Origin: WTGA01 sp965214055
Lineage (GTDB): Bacteria; Pseudomonadota; Gammaproteobacteria; Arenicellales; Poriferihabitantaceae
Assembly: GCA_965214055.1 (NCBI GenBank)
Contig: OZ243931.1
Span: forward strand, 930,001 to 994,000
Length of the DNA: 64,000 bases
Reading direction: 5' to 3'
The position numbers and the translations under genes are program-made. Under the pieces are notes generated by a model. The model was not told the origin of the DNA. It did no database searches and saw only the letters and a list, made by a program, of their open reading frames with translations. Shown one piece after another: positions 28,230-37,418 of this stretch. Numbering within the stretch: position 1 is the stretch's first letter; each line of letters opens with the position of its first letter.

Positions 28230-29447
28230 ATGAGCACACCTGATTTGAAGCATCTGTTCGTGCCCGGTGATGGCAATGTGCCTCCGTATCTGGCTGGCCG
28301 CAAACAGGAACAGGCCTATTTTCAGGATTGTGTCGAAGTCCTGAAAAACAAAAAACCCGCCCCCCGCAATCTGATTCTCTACGGCCCCCGAGGCAACGGC
28401 AAGACCGCACTGCTTCGTTATCTGCAAACGAAGACACGCCAAAGGGAAGGAGCAAGCCTGGGCGTTGTATGGGCAACACCGAGAGCACTGGAAAATCCGG
28501 GAAAGCTGGTTGATCTTCTTGTTGGGGATTATGCAGTGCTTCGGAGCAAGATCCAATCGGCGAGTTTTTCGTTTAATTTCAGTATCGCAAAAGCCGATAC
28601 GCAAATTGATTTGTCCAGACGAACCCTGACCCTCGGTGATCTGCTGCAGGAGCGGTGTCAGCATCAACCGCTGATTCTGATTGTTGACGAAGCGCACCGC
28701 CTGGACCCGCAGATGGGAGAGGATTTTCTCAATGCCAGCCAGGAGGTACGCGCAGAGGGCTACCCATTCCTGCTGGTGCTGGCTGGCACACCGAACCTTG
28801 AAGCCACCCTGGGTAAAGCCAATGCCTCATTCTGGGACCGCAGTGAACTCGCTCCTTTGGGGCGCCTGTCACCGAAAGAGGCCAGTCAGGCAATCAACGT
28901 TCCATTGCAGGAAGCCGGTATCACCTTTGCCCCGGGTGTCCTGGAGATCATCGTGCAACAAACCCACTGCTACCCCTTTTTCACCCAGATCTGGGGCGAT
29001 CGCCTGGCCCGAAAACTGGACGAAACCAACGGAACAGAGATCACCTCTGAGACCGTCAAGGCGGTGGAGGAGGAGGCCATCACAAAGCGAAACGCCATGT
29101 ATCAGGTCCGGTTCAATGAACTGGACAGAATGGAGTTGCTGCCGGTGGCCGAGAGTGTTGCGGATGCCTTTATCCGGCTCGGTGATCTGGCGCTGCATCG
29201 TCATGCATTAAGGGAGGCAATTGAAAGAGGAATGGCGGGGGATGAACCGATCACCAATGATCGGATCATGGAAAAAATCGAGCAACTTTCCCACCTGGGT
29301 TATATCTGGCCAGCTGGAGCGTATGATTACGAACCCGGCATTCCAAGCCTGATGACTTTCGTGCAGGGGTATACACTGTCCAAAACCAGAAGAAAAGAGG
29401 CTGAACCACATCCCGCACTGGCAGTATCTGAGCCCGTCGAAAAGTAA
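28230..29447 (+). CDS. AAA-type P-loop ATPase of unknown role
   Basis: A 405-residue protein from ATG 28230, which has GGGAGG upstream. Walker A is YGPRGNGKTALLRYL (about residues 56-70) and Walker B is LILIVDEAHRLD. A sensor-like stretch FLLVLAGTPNLEATL and an Orc/Cdc6-like arrangement follow, and the C-terminal region (ITNDRIMEKIEQLSHLGYIW) could be a winged helix. Such proteins resemble the AAA ATPases of transposition or conflict systems, but no partner gene is adjacent. It follows IS debris, so it may have arrived by transfer. Function not assigned. Confidence 0.7.
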   Translation: MSTPDLKHLFVPGDGNVPPYLAGRKQEQAYFQDCVEVLKNKKPAPRNLILYGPRGNGKTALLRYLQTKTRQREGASLGVVWATPRALENPGKLVDLLVGDYAVLRSKIQSASFSFNFSIAKADTQIDLSRRTLTLGDLLQERCQHQPLILIVDEAHRLDPQMGEDFLNASQEVRAEGYPFLLVLAGTPNLEATLGKANASFWDRSELAPLGRLSPKEASQAINVPLQEAGITFAPGVLEIIVQQTHCYPFFTQIWGDRLARKLDETNGTEITSETVKAVEEEAITKRNAMYQVRFNELDRMELLPVAESVADAFIRLGDLALHRHALREAIERGMAGDEPITNDRIMEKIEQLSHLGYIWPAGAYDYEPGIPSLMTFVQGYTLSKTRRKEAEPHPALAVSEPVEK

Positions 29448-29618
29448 GCACGCGCATGGGCTTCACGGTTCGGATGGTTTCCAAAAAATGCCGCTGCCGC
29501 ATCAATTCGAGTCCTGGGAAGAACGAGTGCAACAACGGGGATCGGGTGATCAATAATCGGCTGACCGCCGACGATGAGATTCGGATGTTCCCGGCTTGCA
29601 GACAACCCGGGCACCCGA

Positions 29619-30185
29619 TTATCGGATGACCTCCAAAAACTTTTCAACGAAACGGAAAGTCAGCCCCCACAACACCCGACCGCATGGAAATTGAATGCCG
29701 GGATAGGGGTCGGGTGAATAGGGTGTGTCGTACAGGATTCGATGGGCGGGATTCAGCAAGTGATCGAGGCTGACCCAGAAACCATCTCCCACCTCACGAT
29801 GATTGATGGAGACCTCATCGACATCGACATGGAAGACAAAACAACTGATGGCCAGTGGAATTTCCCGGTGATTGTTCCGGCCCTGCTGGTCATCCAGTCG
29901 ACCAAGCCCTGCACCGGCATCCAGCACCAGACCCACCTCTTCAAGGGTTTCCCGTATTGCCGTATCCCGGACATCCGCATCCTGGGTTTCCATGTTTCCC
30001 CCGGGAAACGCAATCTGACCGGACCAGGGGTCCTTCCTGTTCCGCGCACGCTCAATGAAGAACACCTGGGGACCCCTGTGAATGTCTTTCAATATCAGCG
30101 CCACCGATGCCAGCCTGTTTCTTTCCGATCGAATCAGGGCCGGCCGGTATTCCCTGATTTTCTGTACTATATGCCCGTATTCCAT
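29619..30185 (-). CDS. Nudix hydrolase, probable CoA pyrophosphatase
   Basis: A protein of about 188 residues from ATG 30185 (MEYGHIVQKIREYRP); longer frames add non-family sequence. The CoA-specific motif (VFFIERARNRKDPWSGQIAF) directly precedes the Nudix box GGNMETQDADVRDTAIRETL-EEVGL, as in the NudL/YeaB subfamily that cleaves CoA and acyl-CoA to 4'-phosphopantetheine and 3',5'-ADP. The C-terminal PCGRVLWGLTFRFVEKFL is also typical. Confidence 0.85.
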   Translation of the reverse strand: MEYGHIVQKIREYRPALIRSERNRLASVALILKDIHRGPQVFFIERARNRKDPWSGQIAFPGGNMETQDADVRDTAIRETLEEVGLVLDAGAGLGRLDDQQGRNNHREIPLAISCFVFHVDVDEVSINHREVGDGFWVSLDHLLNPAHRILYDTPYSPDPYPGIQFPCGRVLWGLTFRFVEKFLEVIR

Positions 30186-30568
30186 ATTCGTTCGCTTTTG
30201 CCCGAAACTCATTTCATTTTGCGGTCTGCCATCTACCATACCACGGTGGACACCGGGAGAAGTGGCAGGACATCCCCGGGTCCCTGGGGAAAATCGTCCC
30301 CGACCAGTCAAAACGACCCGGCACAAGTACCCGCAGTGTCCCCGGGTCGCAGGGCGCAGAGTCCGGATGGCGACGAGGGTTCCGGAATCCGCTCAACCTC
30401 CAGAAGCCCGCAGAGTGAAGGGGCTCCTCCAGGACCCGGTCCATACAGGCTCCCATCCAGTGGAACCATCGAACCCGATCCATCCAGTATTGTAAACATC
30501 CAGGCGGCAAACCGGAAAGAACCATTCAGCAATGGTTGGTTTCGTGGTAATTTACCCTGTAGACCCCA
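30186..30568. other. Intergenic region between the Nudix gene and hslR
   Basis: About 380 bases between divergent genes, expected to carry both promoters. No conserved gene or RNA was recognised; overlapping frames on both strands look spurious. Confidence 0.4.
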
Positions 30569-31018
30569 ATGAAGAACCCACCTCAATCCATGAACCCGAA
30601 ACCATCCCCTGCTGAAACTGGCCCATTGGCTGCACAGCGGCTGGACAAGTGGCTGTGGGCAAGCCGGTTCTTCCGAACACGCCGGCTTGCCGCCGAGGCA
30701 GTCGCTGCAGGGCATATACAGGTCAATGGCCGCCGAAGCAAACCCGGGAAACCGGTCAGACCCGGGGACCATCTGGTCATTCGGCGTCAGCAAACGAAAT
30801 ATCACATTCTTGTTTCCGGAGTCGCCAAAACCCGTCAACGGGCACAATTGGCACAACACCTCTATGCAGAAACCCGGGAAAGCATCCGGACCCGGGAAGA
30901 TCAGGCAGCACTTGCAAAAAACCACCGGCTCGGTATCCGGTATGATCGGGGGAAACCGGGAAAAAGAGACCGCGCGAAACGATTGCAAATCAAGCAGCAT
31001 CGTCAATATGCCGATTAG
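30569..31018 (+). CDS. hslR: Heat-shock ribosome-recycling protein Hsp15 (S4 RNA-binding domain)
   Basis: A 149-residue basic protein. The S4 domain spans about residues 22-90 (AQRLDKWLWASRFFRTRRLA, then AGHIQVNGRRSKPGKPVRPG). The lysine/arginine-rich C-terminal tail is typical of Hsp15, which binds stalled 50S subunits carrying nascent chain-tRNA. The start could also be the ATG at 30590. It lies 14 bases before the dehydrogenase gene and may be co-transcribed with it and hemW. Confidence 0.88.
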   Translation: MKNPPQSMNPKPSPAETGPLAAQRLDKWLWASRFFRTRRLAAEAVAAGHIQVNGRRSKPGKPVRPGDHLVIRRQQTKYHILVSGVAKTRQRAQLAQHLYAETRESIRTREDQAALAKNHRLGIRYDRGKPGKRDRAKRLQIKQHRQYAD

Positions 31019-31032
31019 CCAGACCTGGAATT

Positions 31033-31983
31033 ATGCAAGGCACCATTCTCGACCTGGACACCTTTGACCGGAACGATGTGAATCTGGGCGCTTTTCTCGA
31101 TTTGCCCGTCCAGTGGGATTTTTACCGCAGCACCTCCCCGAAACAGGTGGTTGAAAGAATCCGGCATTGTGACCTCATCGTCACCAACAAGGCCATCCTG
31201 AACCGGGACAACCTGGCCTCGGCAAAGCATCTGAAACTGATCCTGATCGCGGCCACCGGCACGGATAATATTGATCTTGCTTTTTGCCGGTCCAGTCAGA
31301 TTACCGTCTGCAACGTCCGTCATTATGCTACGCCTGCGGTGGCCCAGCATACCCTGGGGCTCATTTTGAACCTGCTCACCAGCCAGATCCGGTACACCGG
31401 CGACATCCGGTCAGGAAAATGGAGTGACAGCCCGATATTCTGCCTTCTGGACCATCCCATCACGGAACTCGAGGGCAGGACTCTGGGGATTATTGGCTAT
31501 GGCGTGCTGGGGAGGCGGGTGGCCCGGCTTGCGGAAGCATTCGGAATGCGGATTCTGATTGGCCAGCGGCCGGGAGGGACATCGGTTCCTGGACGATGGC
31601 CGTTGCATCCGTTGCTGGCCCAATCCGATATTGTCTCCCTGCATTGCCCCCTTACCCCGGATACCCACCACCTCATCGGCCGGGATGAATTCACATGCAT
31701 GAAACGCACCGCGGTGATCATCAATACTGCCCGGGGGGCCATTGTTGACAGCGAGGCGCTGGTGGCCGCACTGAAGCAGGGAGAAATATACGGAGCCGGA
31801 ATCGATGTCCTGGAAAGTGAGCCACCTCCCCGCTCCCATGTTCTGTTACAGCCGGACATCCCCAATCTGATTGTGACTCCTCACAATGCCTGGGCCAGCA
31901 GGGAGTCCCGGCAGCGGCTGGTGGATCAACTCAGGCAGAATCTCGCGGGCTGGCTGCAGGGCAGTCCCATCAATACGGTCTAG
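31033..31983 (+). CDS. D-2-hydroxyacid dehydrogenase (HprA-like)
   Basis: A 316-residue NAD-dependent dehydrogenase. The Rossmann motif is GIIGYGVLGRRVARLA near residue 150. Catalytic residues appear as Arg in INTARGAIVD, Glu in DVLESEPP and His in VTPHNAWAS. The overall pattern is closest to glycerate/hydroxypyruvate dehydrogenases; substrate specificity cannot be fixed from the sequence. Only three bases separate its stop from the hemW ATG. Confidence 0.87.
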   Translation: MQGTILDLDTFDRNDVNLGAFLDLPVQWDFYRSTSPKQVVERIRHCDLIVTNKAILNRDNLASAKHLKLILIAATGTDNIDLAFCRSSQITVCNVRHYATPAVAQHTLGLILNLLTSQIRYTGDIRSGKWSDSPIFCLLDHPITELEGRTLGIIGYGVLGRRVARLAEAFGMRILIGQRPGGTSVPGRWPLHPLLAQSDIVSLHCPLTPDTHHLIGRDEFTCMKRTAVIINTARGAIVDSEALVAALKQGEIYGAGIDVLESEPPPRSHVLLQPDIPNLIVTPHNAWASRESRQRLVDQLRQNLAGWLQGSPINTV

Positions 31984-31986
31984 TGG

Positions 31987-33138
31987 ATGGGCATCCCCCC
32001 GACCTCGCTGTATGTCCATTTTCCCTGGTGCGTAAAAAAATGCCCGTACTGTGATTTCAATTCACACGCCCTGAAACAGGCTCTGGACGAGCCCTCCTAC
32101 CTGCGCGCATTGATCGCGGACCTGGACCGTGAAATGCCCCTTGTCCAGGATCGGAATCTCGAATCCATTTTCCTGGGCGGCGGCACTCCCAGCCTGTTTT
32201 CTGCCCGGGCAATCTCCTCCTTCCTGCAGGCCGTCCGGGACAGGTTTCCCTTGTTGGAATCAACCGAAATTACCATGGAGGCCAATCCGGGCAGCCTGGA
32301 ACATGACCGATTTGAGGGCTATCTTCAGGCTGGCATCAATCGGCTTTCATTGGGAATCCAGAGTTTCAACGATGATCACCTGAAAGCCCTGGGCCGAATC
32401 CACGACTCGCATACCGCGGAAAAAGCCATCGCCGCGGCCCGGCAGGCCGGCTTTGAAAACCTGAATATTGATCTCATGTATGGGTTACCGCATCAAACCG
32501 TGGACATGGCGATCGCGGACTGCAACCGGGCGATGGAACATTCTCCGGCACACATATCGTATTACCAGTTGACCATTGAGCCCCAGACCCGTTTTTTTGT
32601 CGACCCGCCTGAACTTCCCGGAAATGATCTGCAATTTGAAATGCAGATGGCCATTCAACAACGGCTCCGGGAAGAAGGGTATTTCCAGTACGAGGTCTCT
32701 GCGTATTGCGTTCCGAATCAGGAATGCGTGCACAACGTCAACTACTGGGAGTTCGGGGATTACCTGGGGATCGGTGCGGGGGCCCATTCGAAAATGACCG
32801 ACAAAAACCGGGTATCCCGGTTCTGGAAACAAAAACATCCTGAAACCTACATGAATCAGGTGTGCAGCAATGGGCCCTACCGGACCCGAACAATGGTCCA
32901 GACCGAAGACCTGCTCTTCGAGTTCATGTTGAATGGACTGCGGCTCAAAAACGGGGTGGAACTCGCAAAATTCGAACAAAGGACCGGGCTGCCGGCCAGT
33001 GAAATCCAACACCGGTTATCCGGTGTCCTGGATTCCGGATGGGTCCACATGACGGATCACCACATCGCCTGTTCTGACCAGGGCTACCTGTTCATCGACG
33101 AGATACTGCAAACCCTGCTTCCCGAACAGCAATTCTAA
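31987..33138 (+). CDS. hemW: Radical SAM heme chaperone HemW (C-terminus altered by an IS)
   Basis: A 383-residue radical SAM protein. The 4Fe-4S motif CVKKCPYCDFNSH (CxxxCxxC) is at about residues 15-24, followed by FLGGGTPSLF and MEANPGSL. It lacks features of true HemN and fits HemW, which handles heme insertion. The C-terminus is abnormal: the outer IS is inserted after the codons for LLPE, and its inverted repeat supplies Gln-Gln-Phe and the TAA stop. Downstream of the IS, after the 9-bp duplication, the original reading would continue Pro-Asp-Pro-stop (42116-42127). The change is at the extreme end, so function is probably kept. Confidence 0.92.
   Translation: MGIPPTSLYVHFPWCVKKCPYCDFNSHALKQALDEPSYLRALIADLDREMPLVQDRNLESIFLGGGTPSLFSARAISSFLQAVRDRFPLLESTEITMEANPGSLEHDRFEGYLQAGINRLSLGIQSFNDDHLKALGRIHDSHTAEKAIAAARQAGFENLNIDLMYGLPHQTVDMAIADCNRAMEHSPAHISYYQLTIEPQTRFFVDPPELPGNDLQFEMQMAIQQRLREEGYFQYEVSAYCVPNQECVHNVNYWEFGDYLGIGAGAHSKMTDKNRVSRFWKQKHPETYMNQVCSNGPYRTRTMVQTEDLLFEFMLNGLRLKNGVELAKFEQRTGLPASEIQHRLSGVLDSGWVHMTDHHIACSDQGYLFIDEILQTLLPEQQF
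33118..33126 (+). repeat. Target-site duplication, left copy
   Basis: CTTCCCGAA, identical to 42107-42115. It directly flanks the outer IS inverted repeat and lies inside the last hemW codons. Confidence 0.9.
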
Positions 33139-33142
33139 TTTT
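33127..33142 (+). repeat. Outer IS left inverted repeat
   Basis: CAGCAATTCTAATTTT, the exact reverse complement of 42091-42106. It contains the TAA now used as the hemW stop. Confidence 0.9.
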
Positions 33143-33230
33143 AACGGATTTATCTTTTTTAGTTTCTCCTGTACGGGTTGAATGGATGGGGTGTTGGGGA
33201 GGTTCTGTGCGCGATGACCCGGAGCGGGAG

Positions 33231-33497
33231 TCAGGGAGGTCGTTGGGGTGGATCGGTGGTCAGCAGGGTGAACAGGTCGTCCCAGGAGGAAAAGAGTTGA
33301 TAGACGGTTAGCACCCGCAGAGCCTGGAACAGGCCAATGCGAGTGCCGGCCCGTGCACGGGCCACTCGCCAGGCGGTCTCGATCAGGTCGCCAGCGGTAT
33401 GCATGGCAAAGGCCAGCAGGTTCAATACGACCAGCACACTCGCCAGGGTTTTCTTGCCATGCCCGAAGTTGTGCTCAAAGTGATACCCTTTATGCTT
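33231..33497 (-). pseudogene. C-terminal fragment of the outer IS transposase
   Basis: The minus-strand frame reads KHKGYHFEHNFGHGKKTLAS and then VLVVLNLLAFAMHT, the conserved C-terminus of this transposase group. A TGA immediately precedes it at the junction. It is the missing end of the N-terminal part at 40252-41268: NVLK there joins HKGYHFEHNF here. The intervening DNA is the nested element. Confidence 0.85.
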
Positions 33498-33597
33498 GAT
33501 TCAGACATCTGAAAACCTCTGTTCTCAATATATGGCTACGGTTGTATTTCGGGGCATGGACCTGCTTTGGGCAATGACTGTTGAAGCATGCTGTCCA

Positions 33598-35082
33598 TCA
33601 GCTGGACGCGCCGGTATTTTTCGGACGATACATGGAAAAGCTTCTCGGTCCAATCGTGAATGTTGTCCGCTCGACCCAGGTGCCACGATAACTTCTCGCC
33701 CTGAGCGCGCGGACCCCAACCCCGAGCAGAGGGCTTAATTCCTCCGCAGTATACCATCCCTGCTCACGCAGGGCCTGTTGCCGACATCGCAGATGACTCG
33801 ACACTCCGTAATAGTTCCGCATACTGACCACCTTCATCCGTGTATAGGGTTTACCATTCCCACTTGACCAGCCCTGACGGTTGAGATGTTCAGCGACGGC
33901 TTCGTCGGGCATGGTAGTGATGAGGCGGCGGACTTCTGTGAGCACTTTAGGGGGGGTCTTGATGGTATAGTTGCCCGGTTGATTCAGGGTGACCGGTTCC
34001 AGTTCCACCGTTCTTCCCCCCCGCATGCGCAACTGGATCAGAACCGAATAATCCGTCCGGGTCAGGGTCGTATCTTCCACCAACTGTGCGAGCAGGCGTT
34101 TGCGGTCCGCAGGGCTGGTGGTCGACGCATACCAGGCCCGGGCAAAATCTTCCGACAGATCCCGGAGTCGGGAAACCTGTTGTGCGGTCCCCTGGGATTC
34201 AAAGTGTTCGCGGTGTTGACGACGTTCGGTTTTGGCATCCTCGAGCTCGCGCAGGGCTTCGTTCCACGACTTCTCAAGGGAGGCGGCCACCAGACGATTG
34301 GCGGGGTCCACCTCGCAGTAGCGCCGCCGGGCCAGGTCGACCCGGTATTCAATGGCCTCGACCTGTTGTCCCCGTTGTCGGTCGGCCTTGTCGAAATCCG
34401 CGTTGATTTGCTTTTGAACTTCAAGGGCCAGATCAATGTTATGCTCATTGACGCTGTCCACCACAAAGCGGGATACTGCCTCATCTACCCGTTCTCCCCG
34501 CAGGACCTGGCACCGCTTCCCGTTTGTCAGTGCTCCATCGATACAGACGTAAAGTATTTTCGCCGCCTGATGCGGGTGTGTAGGGGCGGCGTATTGGTTC
34601 TTCATTCGATTTCCGCACCGACCGCAAATGACCCGTGACTGCAACAGTGCCGTGCCCTTGCGGGGTGAGAACCCGTTCGGTGCAAACAGCATCTGGTTCG
34701 CAACCAACTGCTTCTGATTACGTTGATATTCGTCCCAGTCGATATACCCCGCATGGGCATCGGGAATACAGACCTTCCAGTCCTCGGGTTTCAGGAGGAT
34801 GCGCCCCCCATTCGAGCGAGGCTTCTTCCCGGTCCGACCCCAGACGTAACAGCCGGCATAGCGCGGGTTCTTGATCAGGCCCAGGACCCGGGGATAGGAC
34901 GCTCGTAACCAGAACAACTCCCGTTCGACGGTGTTGGCTCGCCCAGGTAACTGCAGACCATTTCTCAACAGCCACTTCTGGGTTGCGTGGGCGGAACCGG
35001 TCCGGCGAAACTGTTCAAACACATGCGTGATGGCTTCCCTCACCCGGCTATCCGGATCCAGAACCACCTGATGATCCGGGGC
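33598..35082 (-). pseudogene. Large serine recombinase, C-terminal part
   Basis: About 490 codons continuing the recombinase whose N-terminus is at 38504-39082. The recombinase domain begins VVLDPDSRVREAITHVFEQF, followed by NPRYAGCYVWGRTG. A zinc-ribbon CGRCGNRMKNQY with later Cys pair and a coiled-coil stretch come next, then a C-terminal HTH-like region (GWYTAEELSPLLGVGVRALR). All of it is open, so the gene was intact until the RIT element inserted. Confidence 0.85.
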
Positions 35083-35170
35083 AATATGTTGCGGATTTGA
35101 TTATGTTGCAAATCTGCGAGGAACACTTGAGTTTCAGGACTACCTGGTCATATTCCGCACCATAATCTTT
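35083..35170 (+). repeat. RIT left terminal repeat
   Basis: An 88-bp repeat matching the reverse complement of 38416-38503. Its outer 40 bases are nearly identical to the partner and contain two direct TATGTTGC cores 17 bp apart; a degenerate inverted core (GCACCATAAT) is at the inner end. Confidence 0.9.
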
Positions 35171-35223
35171 GACGCAACCTGTGTCATCATGGTCGGTTTC
35201 CCACAAATTAAGGAGACCCGACT

Positions 35224-36474
35224 ATGTTTGAGGCGATATTTTCATGTCCAATTACCATTACCGCATGCCGAACAGCACCGCTTGTCGATGACCGACAGCA
35301 CTATCTGACGCATTGCATAGACCATGGCGCTAAACGAGGGACGTTGCGGCAGGTTGTGCGCACTCAACTGCACCTGGTCGATTGTCTTGATTTGCAGATT
35401 GGCGAGTGCGTCAGTCTTGATCAAATTGAGTCGGCTGCGCGATCGCCGGTAAAACCTGTTGGATACCACACCAAGCGATTGAACTCTGCCCGTATGATCA
35501 AAGCATTTATCCATCAGGCCATCCGCTGGCTGAGATTTATCGATCGATACGAAGAACCCAACACGCTACACCATTCCCAGGTTGCGGAAATCACTGCCTT
35601 TGCACAATGGATGCGATGCGAACGCGGCCTGGCCGAATCAACGATTAAAGGCAGATGTGGGGTAATTCATCGATTGTTCGAGTGGTGGCATGAATGCGGC
35701 GTCACCCTGGCTACCCTCCAAATCACCGATATCGATCAGGCCTTGGCGCGGTACCAGGTGACCGGTCAATACCGTCGTTCCACCATCAATCTCTATGCAC
35801 AGATAATGTGTGCATTCTTTCACTTTGCCGAACATCAGGGCTGGTGCAAGGCAGGCCTCGCCGACAGCATTCTACCTCCTCGGTTTTTGCGTGACGACCC
35901 GATTCCGAAAGGATTGACCCGGGAAGAAGTGATGAAGCTGCTTGCGACCACCGAGGGCAAGAGTCCAACTGACCTGCGTGACCGCGCCATTTTAATGCTG
36001 CTGATCACCTATGGTCTTCGATCAGGTGAAGTCTGCGGCCTGCAATTGGACGATCTTAGCTGGCAAGAAAACATGCTGCGGGTGCATTGTCCCAAGTCTG
36101 GAAGAACCCTCTATCATCCCTTGTCTCGCAGTGTCGGGGAATCCATCATCACTTATCTTTGCGAAGTCCGACCTCCGAGCTCGCAACGTGCCTTATTCCT
36201 GACGCTGATGTTCCCGATTGGCGCCATTAAAAGCCGTGCCGTCAATGCGTTAATGCGCCGACGAATGAAGAAAATCGGCATCACCCGGAAGAGAACAGGT
36301 CCCCATTCATTGCGCTTTTCAGCCGCCCAGCATTTACTTGAACAGGGTCTGTCGATGAAGCAGATTGGAGACTATCTCGGGCACCGCAGCACCAACACGA
36401 CGGCTGTGTATGCCAAGGTAAATCTTAACGCCCTGCGTGAGGTTGCCGAGGTGGATTGGGAGGGTTTGATATGA
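35224..36474 (+). CDS. RIT tyrosine recombinase A
   Basis: A 416-residue phage-integrase-family recombinase, the first of the trio. The SAM-like core-binding domain lies in the middle (TIKGRCGVIHRLFEWWHECG). The catalytic domain has Arg in TYGLRSGEVCGL, HSLR in GPHSLRFSAAQHLL, LGHRSTNTT and the nucleophile Tyr in AVYAKV. The length, longer than the other two, fits RitA. ATG 35224 follows GGAGACC. Its TGA overlaps the next start (ATATGA). Confidence 0.88.
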   Translation: MFEAIFSCPITITACRTAPLVDDRQHYLTHCIDHGAKRGTLRQVVRTQLHLVDCLDLQIGECVSLDQIESAARSPVKPVGYHTKRLNSARMIKAFIHQAIRWLRFIDRYEEPNTLHHSQVAEITAFAQWMRCERGLAESTIKGRCGVIHRLFEWWHECGVTLATLQITDIDQALARYQVTGQYRRSTINLYAQIMCAFFHFAEHQGWCKAGLADSILPPRFLRDDPIPKGLTREEVMKLLATTEGKSPTDLRDRAILMLLITYGLRSGEVCGLQLDDLSWQENMLRVHCPKSGRTLYHPLSRSVGESIITYLCEVRPPSSQRALFLTLMFPIGAIKSRAVNALMRRRMKKIGITRKRTGPHSLRFSAAQHLLEQGLSMKQIGDYLGHRSTNTTAVYAKVNLNALREVAEVDWEGLI

Positions 36475-37418
36475 ATCTTCGAGAAGCTATCCCCCATTAC
36501 ATTGCCTGGCGACGAACCCATGGTGCCAAATTCCAGACCGATGAAATCATACTGCTTCAGTTCTGTAAACAGATTGATCCGGAGGCTGACTGCGATACCG
36601 TCACGAAGGTGCAGGGGAGGAAATTCCTCGCCGGCAATGGGACGCTGACCTCTACCCGAATAAGGAAGTACTCGGCTCTCACGGGTTTTTACCGCTATGC
36701 GATGAGTCGAGGGTATGCCAGTCGGTCCCCCATGCCAGCGCCGGATGAAGAACCAAGGCCACCCCGGTCACTGTCGCCGTATGTGTACTCTCAAGACGAA
36801 CTGTATCGGTTGTTCAAGGCGGCTCAGGATAGTCAGAAATCCGCTGGAAAACTGGATACCTGTACCTTCCATACATTGCTTTTGCTGCTCTGTGCAACCG
36901 GCTTAAGATTCGGCGAAGCACAGCGCCTTACGCTGGCGGATGTCGACCTTGAGGACGCGGTGCTGACGATCCGTGACACCAAGTTTTACAAAAGCCGGCT
37001 GGTGCCCATCGGCACTCAAATCACCGCTGCATTGAAAACCTATGCGATACAGCGTTCCAAGCGACCTTTACCGAAAGGCATCGACTCCACGTTCCTGGCC
37101 TATCTTGACGGCGCACCGCTGAAACACAGTACCGTTGCCGGCGCTTTTTCCAGGCTTCTGCTTACTACAGGAATCCAGGGTGCCAATGACGGACGACAGT
37201 CCCCCTGTTTACACAGCTTTCGGCACACATTTGCCGTTTACCGATTAACTTCCTGGTATCGCAAAGGCGCGGATGTGCAGAAATGGCTCCTGGTGCTCTC
37301 GACCTATCTCGGTCATACCAAACTCAACGGCACGCAGACCTACCTGTCCATGACCCCTGAACTGCTGCAGGAGGCCTCGGCTCTTTTCAATCAATATATC
37401 CATGGAGAAAACCAATGA
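36471..37418 (+). CDS. RIT tyrosine recombinase B
   Basis: A 315-residue tyrosine recombinase from ATG 36471, which overlaps the stop of gene A. Catalytic motifs are ATGLRFGEAQRL, HSFRHTFAVYRL, LGHTKLNGT and QTYLSM. An earlier in-frame ATG at 36456 is possible but less coupled. Genes A, B and C are probably translated as one coupled unit, each needed for transposition. Confidence 0.88.
   Translation: MNLREAIPHYIAWRRTHGAKFQTDEIILLQFCKQIDPEADCDTVTKVQGRKFLAGNGTLTSTRIRKYSALTGFYRYAMSRGYASRSPMPAPDEEPRPPRSLSPYVYSQDELYRLFKAAQDSQKSAGKLDTCTFHTLLLLLCATGLRFGEAQRLTLADVDLEDAVLTIRDTKFYKSRLVPIGTQITAALKTYAIQRSKRPLPKGIDSTFLAYLDGAPLKHSTVAGAFSRLLLTTGIQGANDGRQSPCLHSFRHTFAVYRLTSWYRKGADVQKWLLVLSTYLGHTKLNGTQTYLSMTPELLQEASALFNQYIHGENQ

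Noticed and set aside
30308..31006. Minus-strand frame of about 230 codons over hslR
   Set aside because: It is antisense to the S4-domain gene and shows no recognisable family or start signal.
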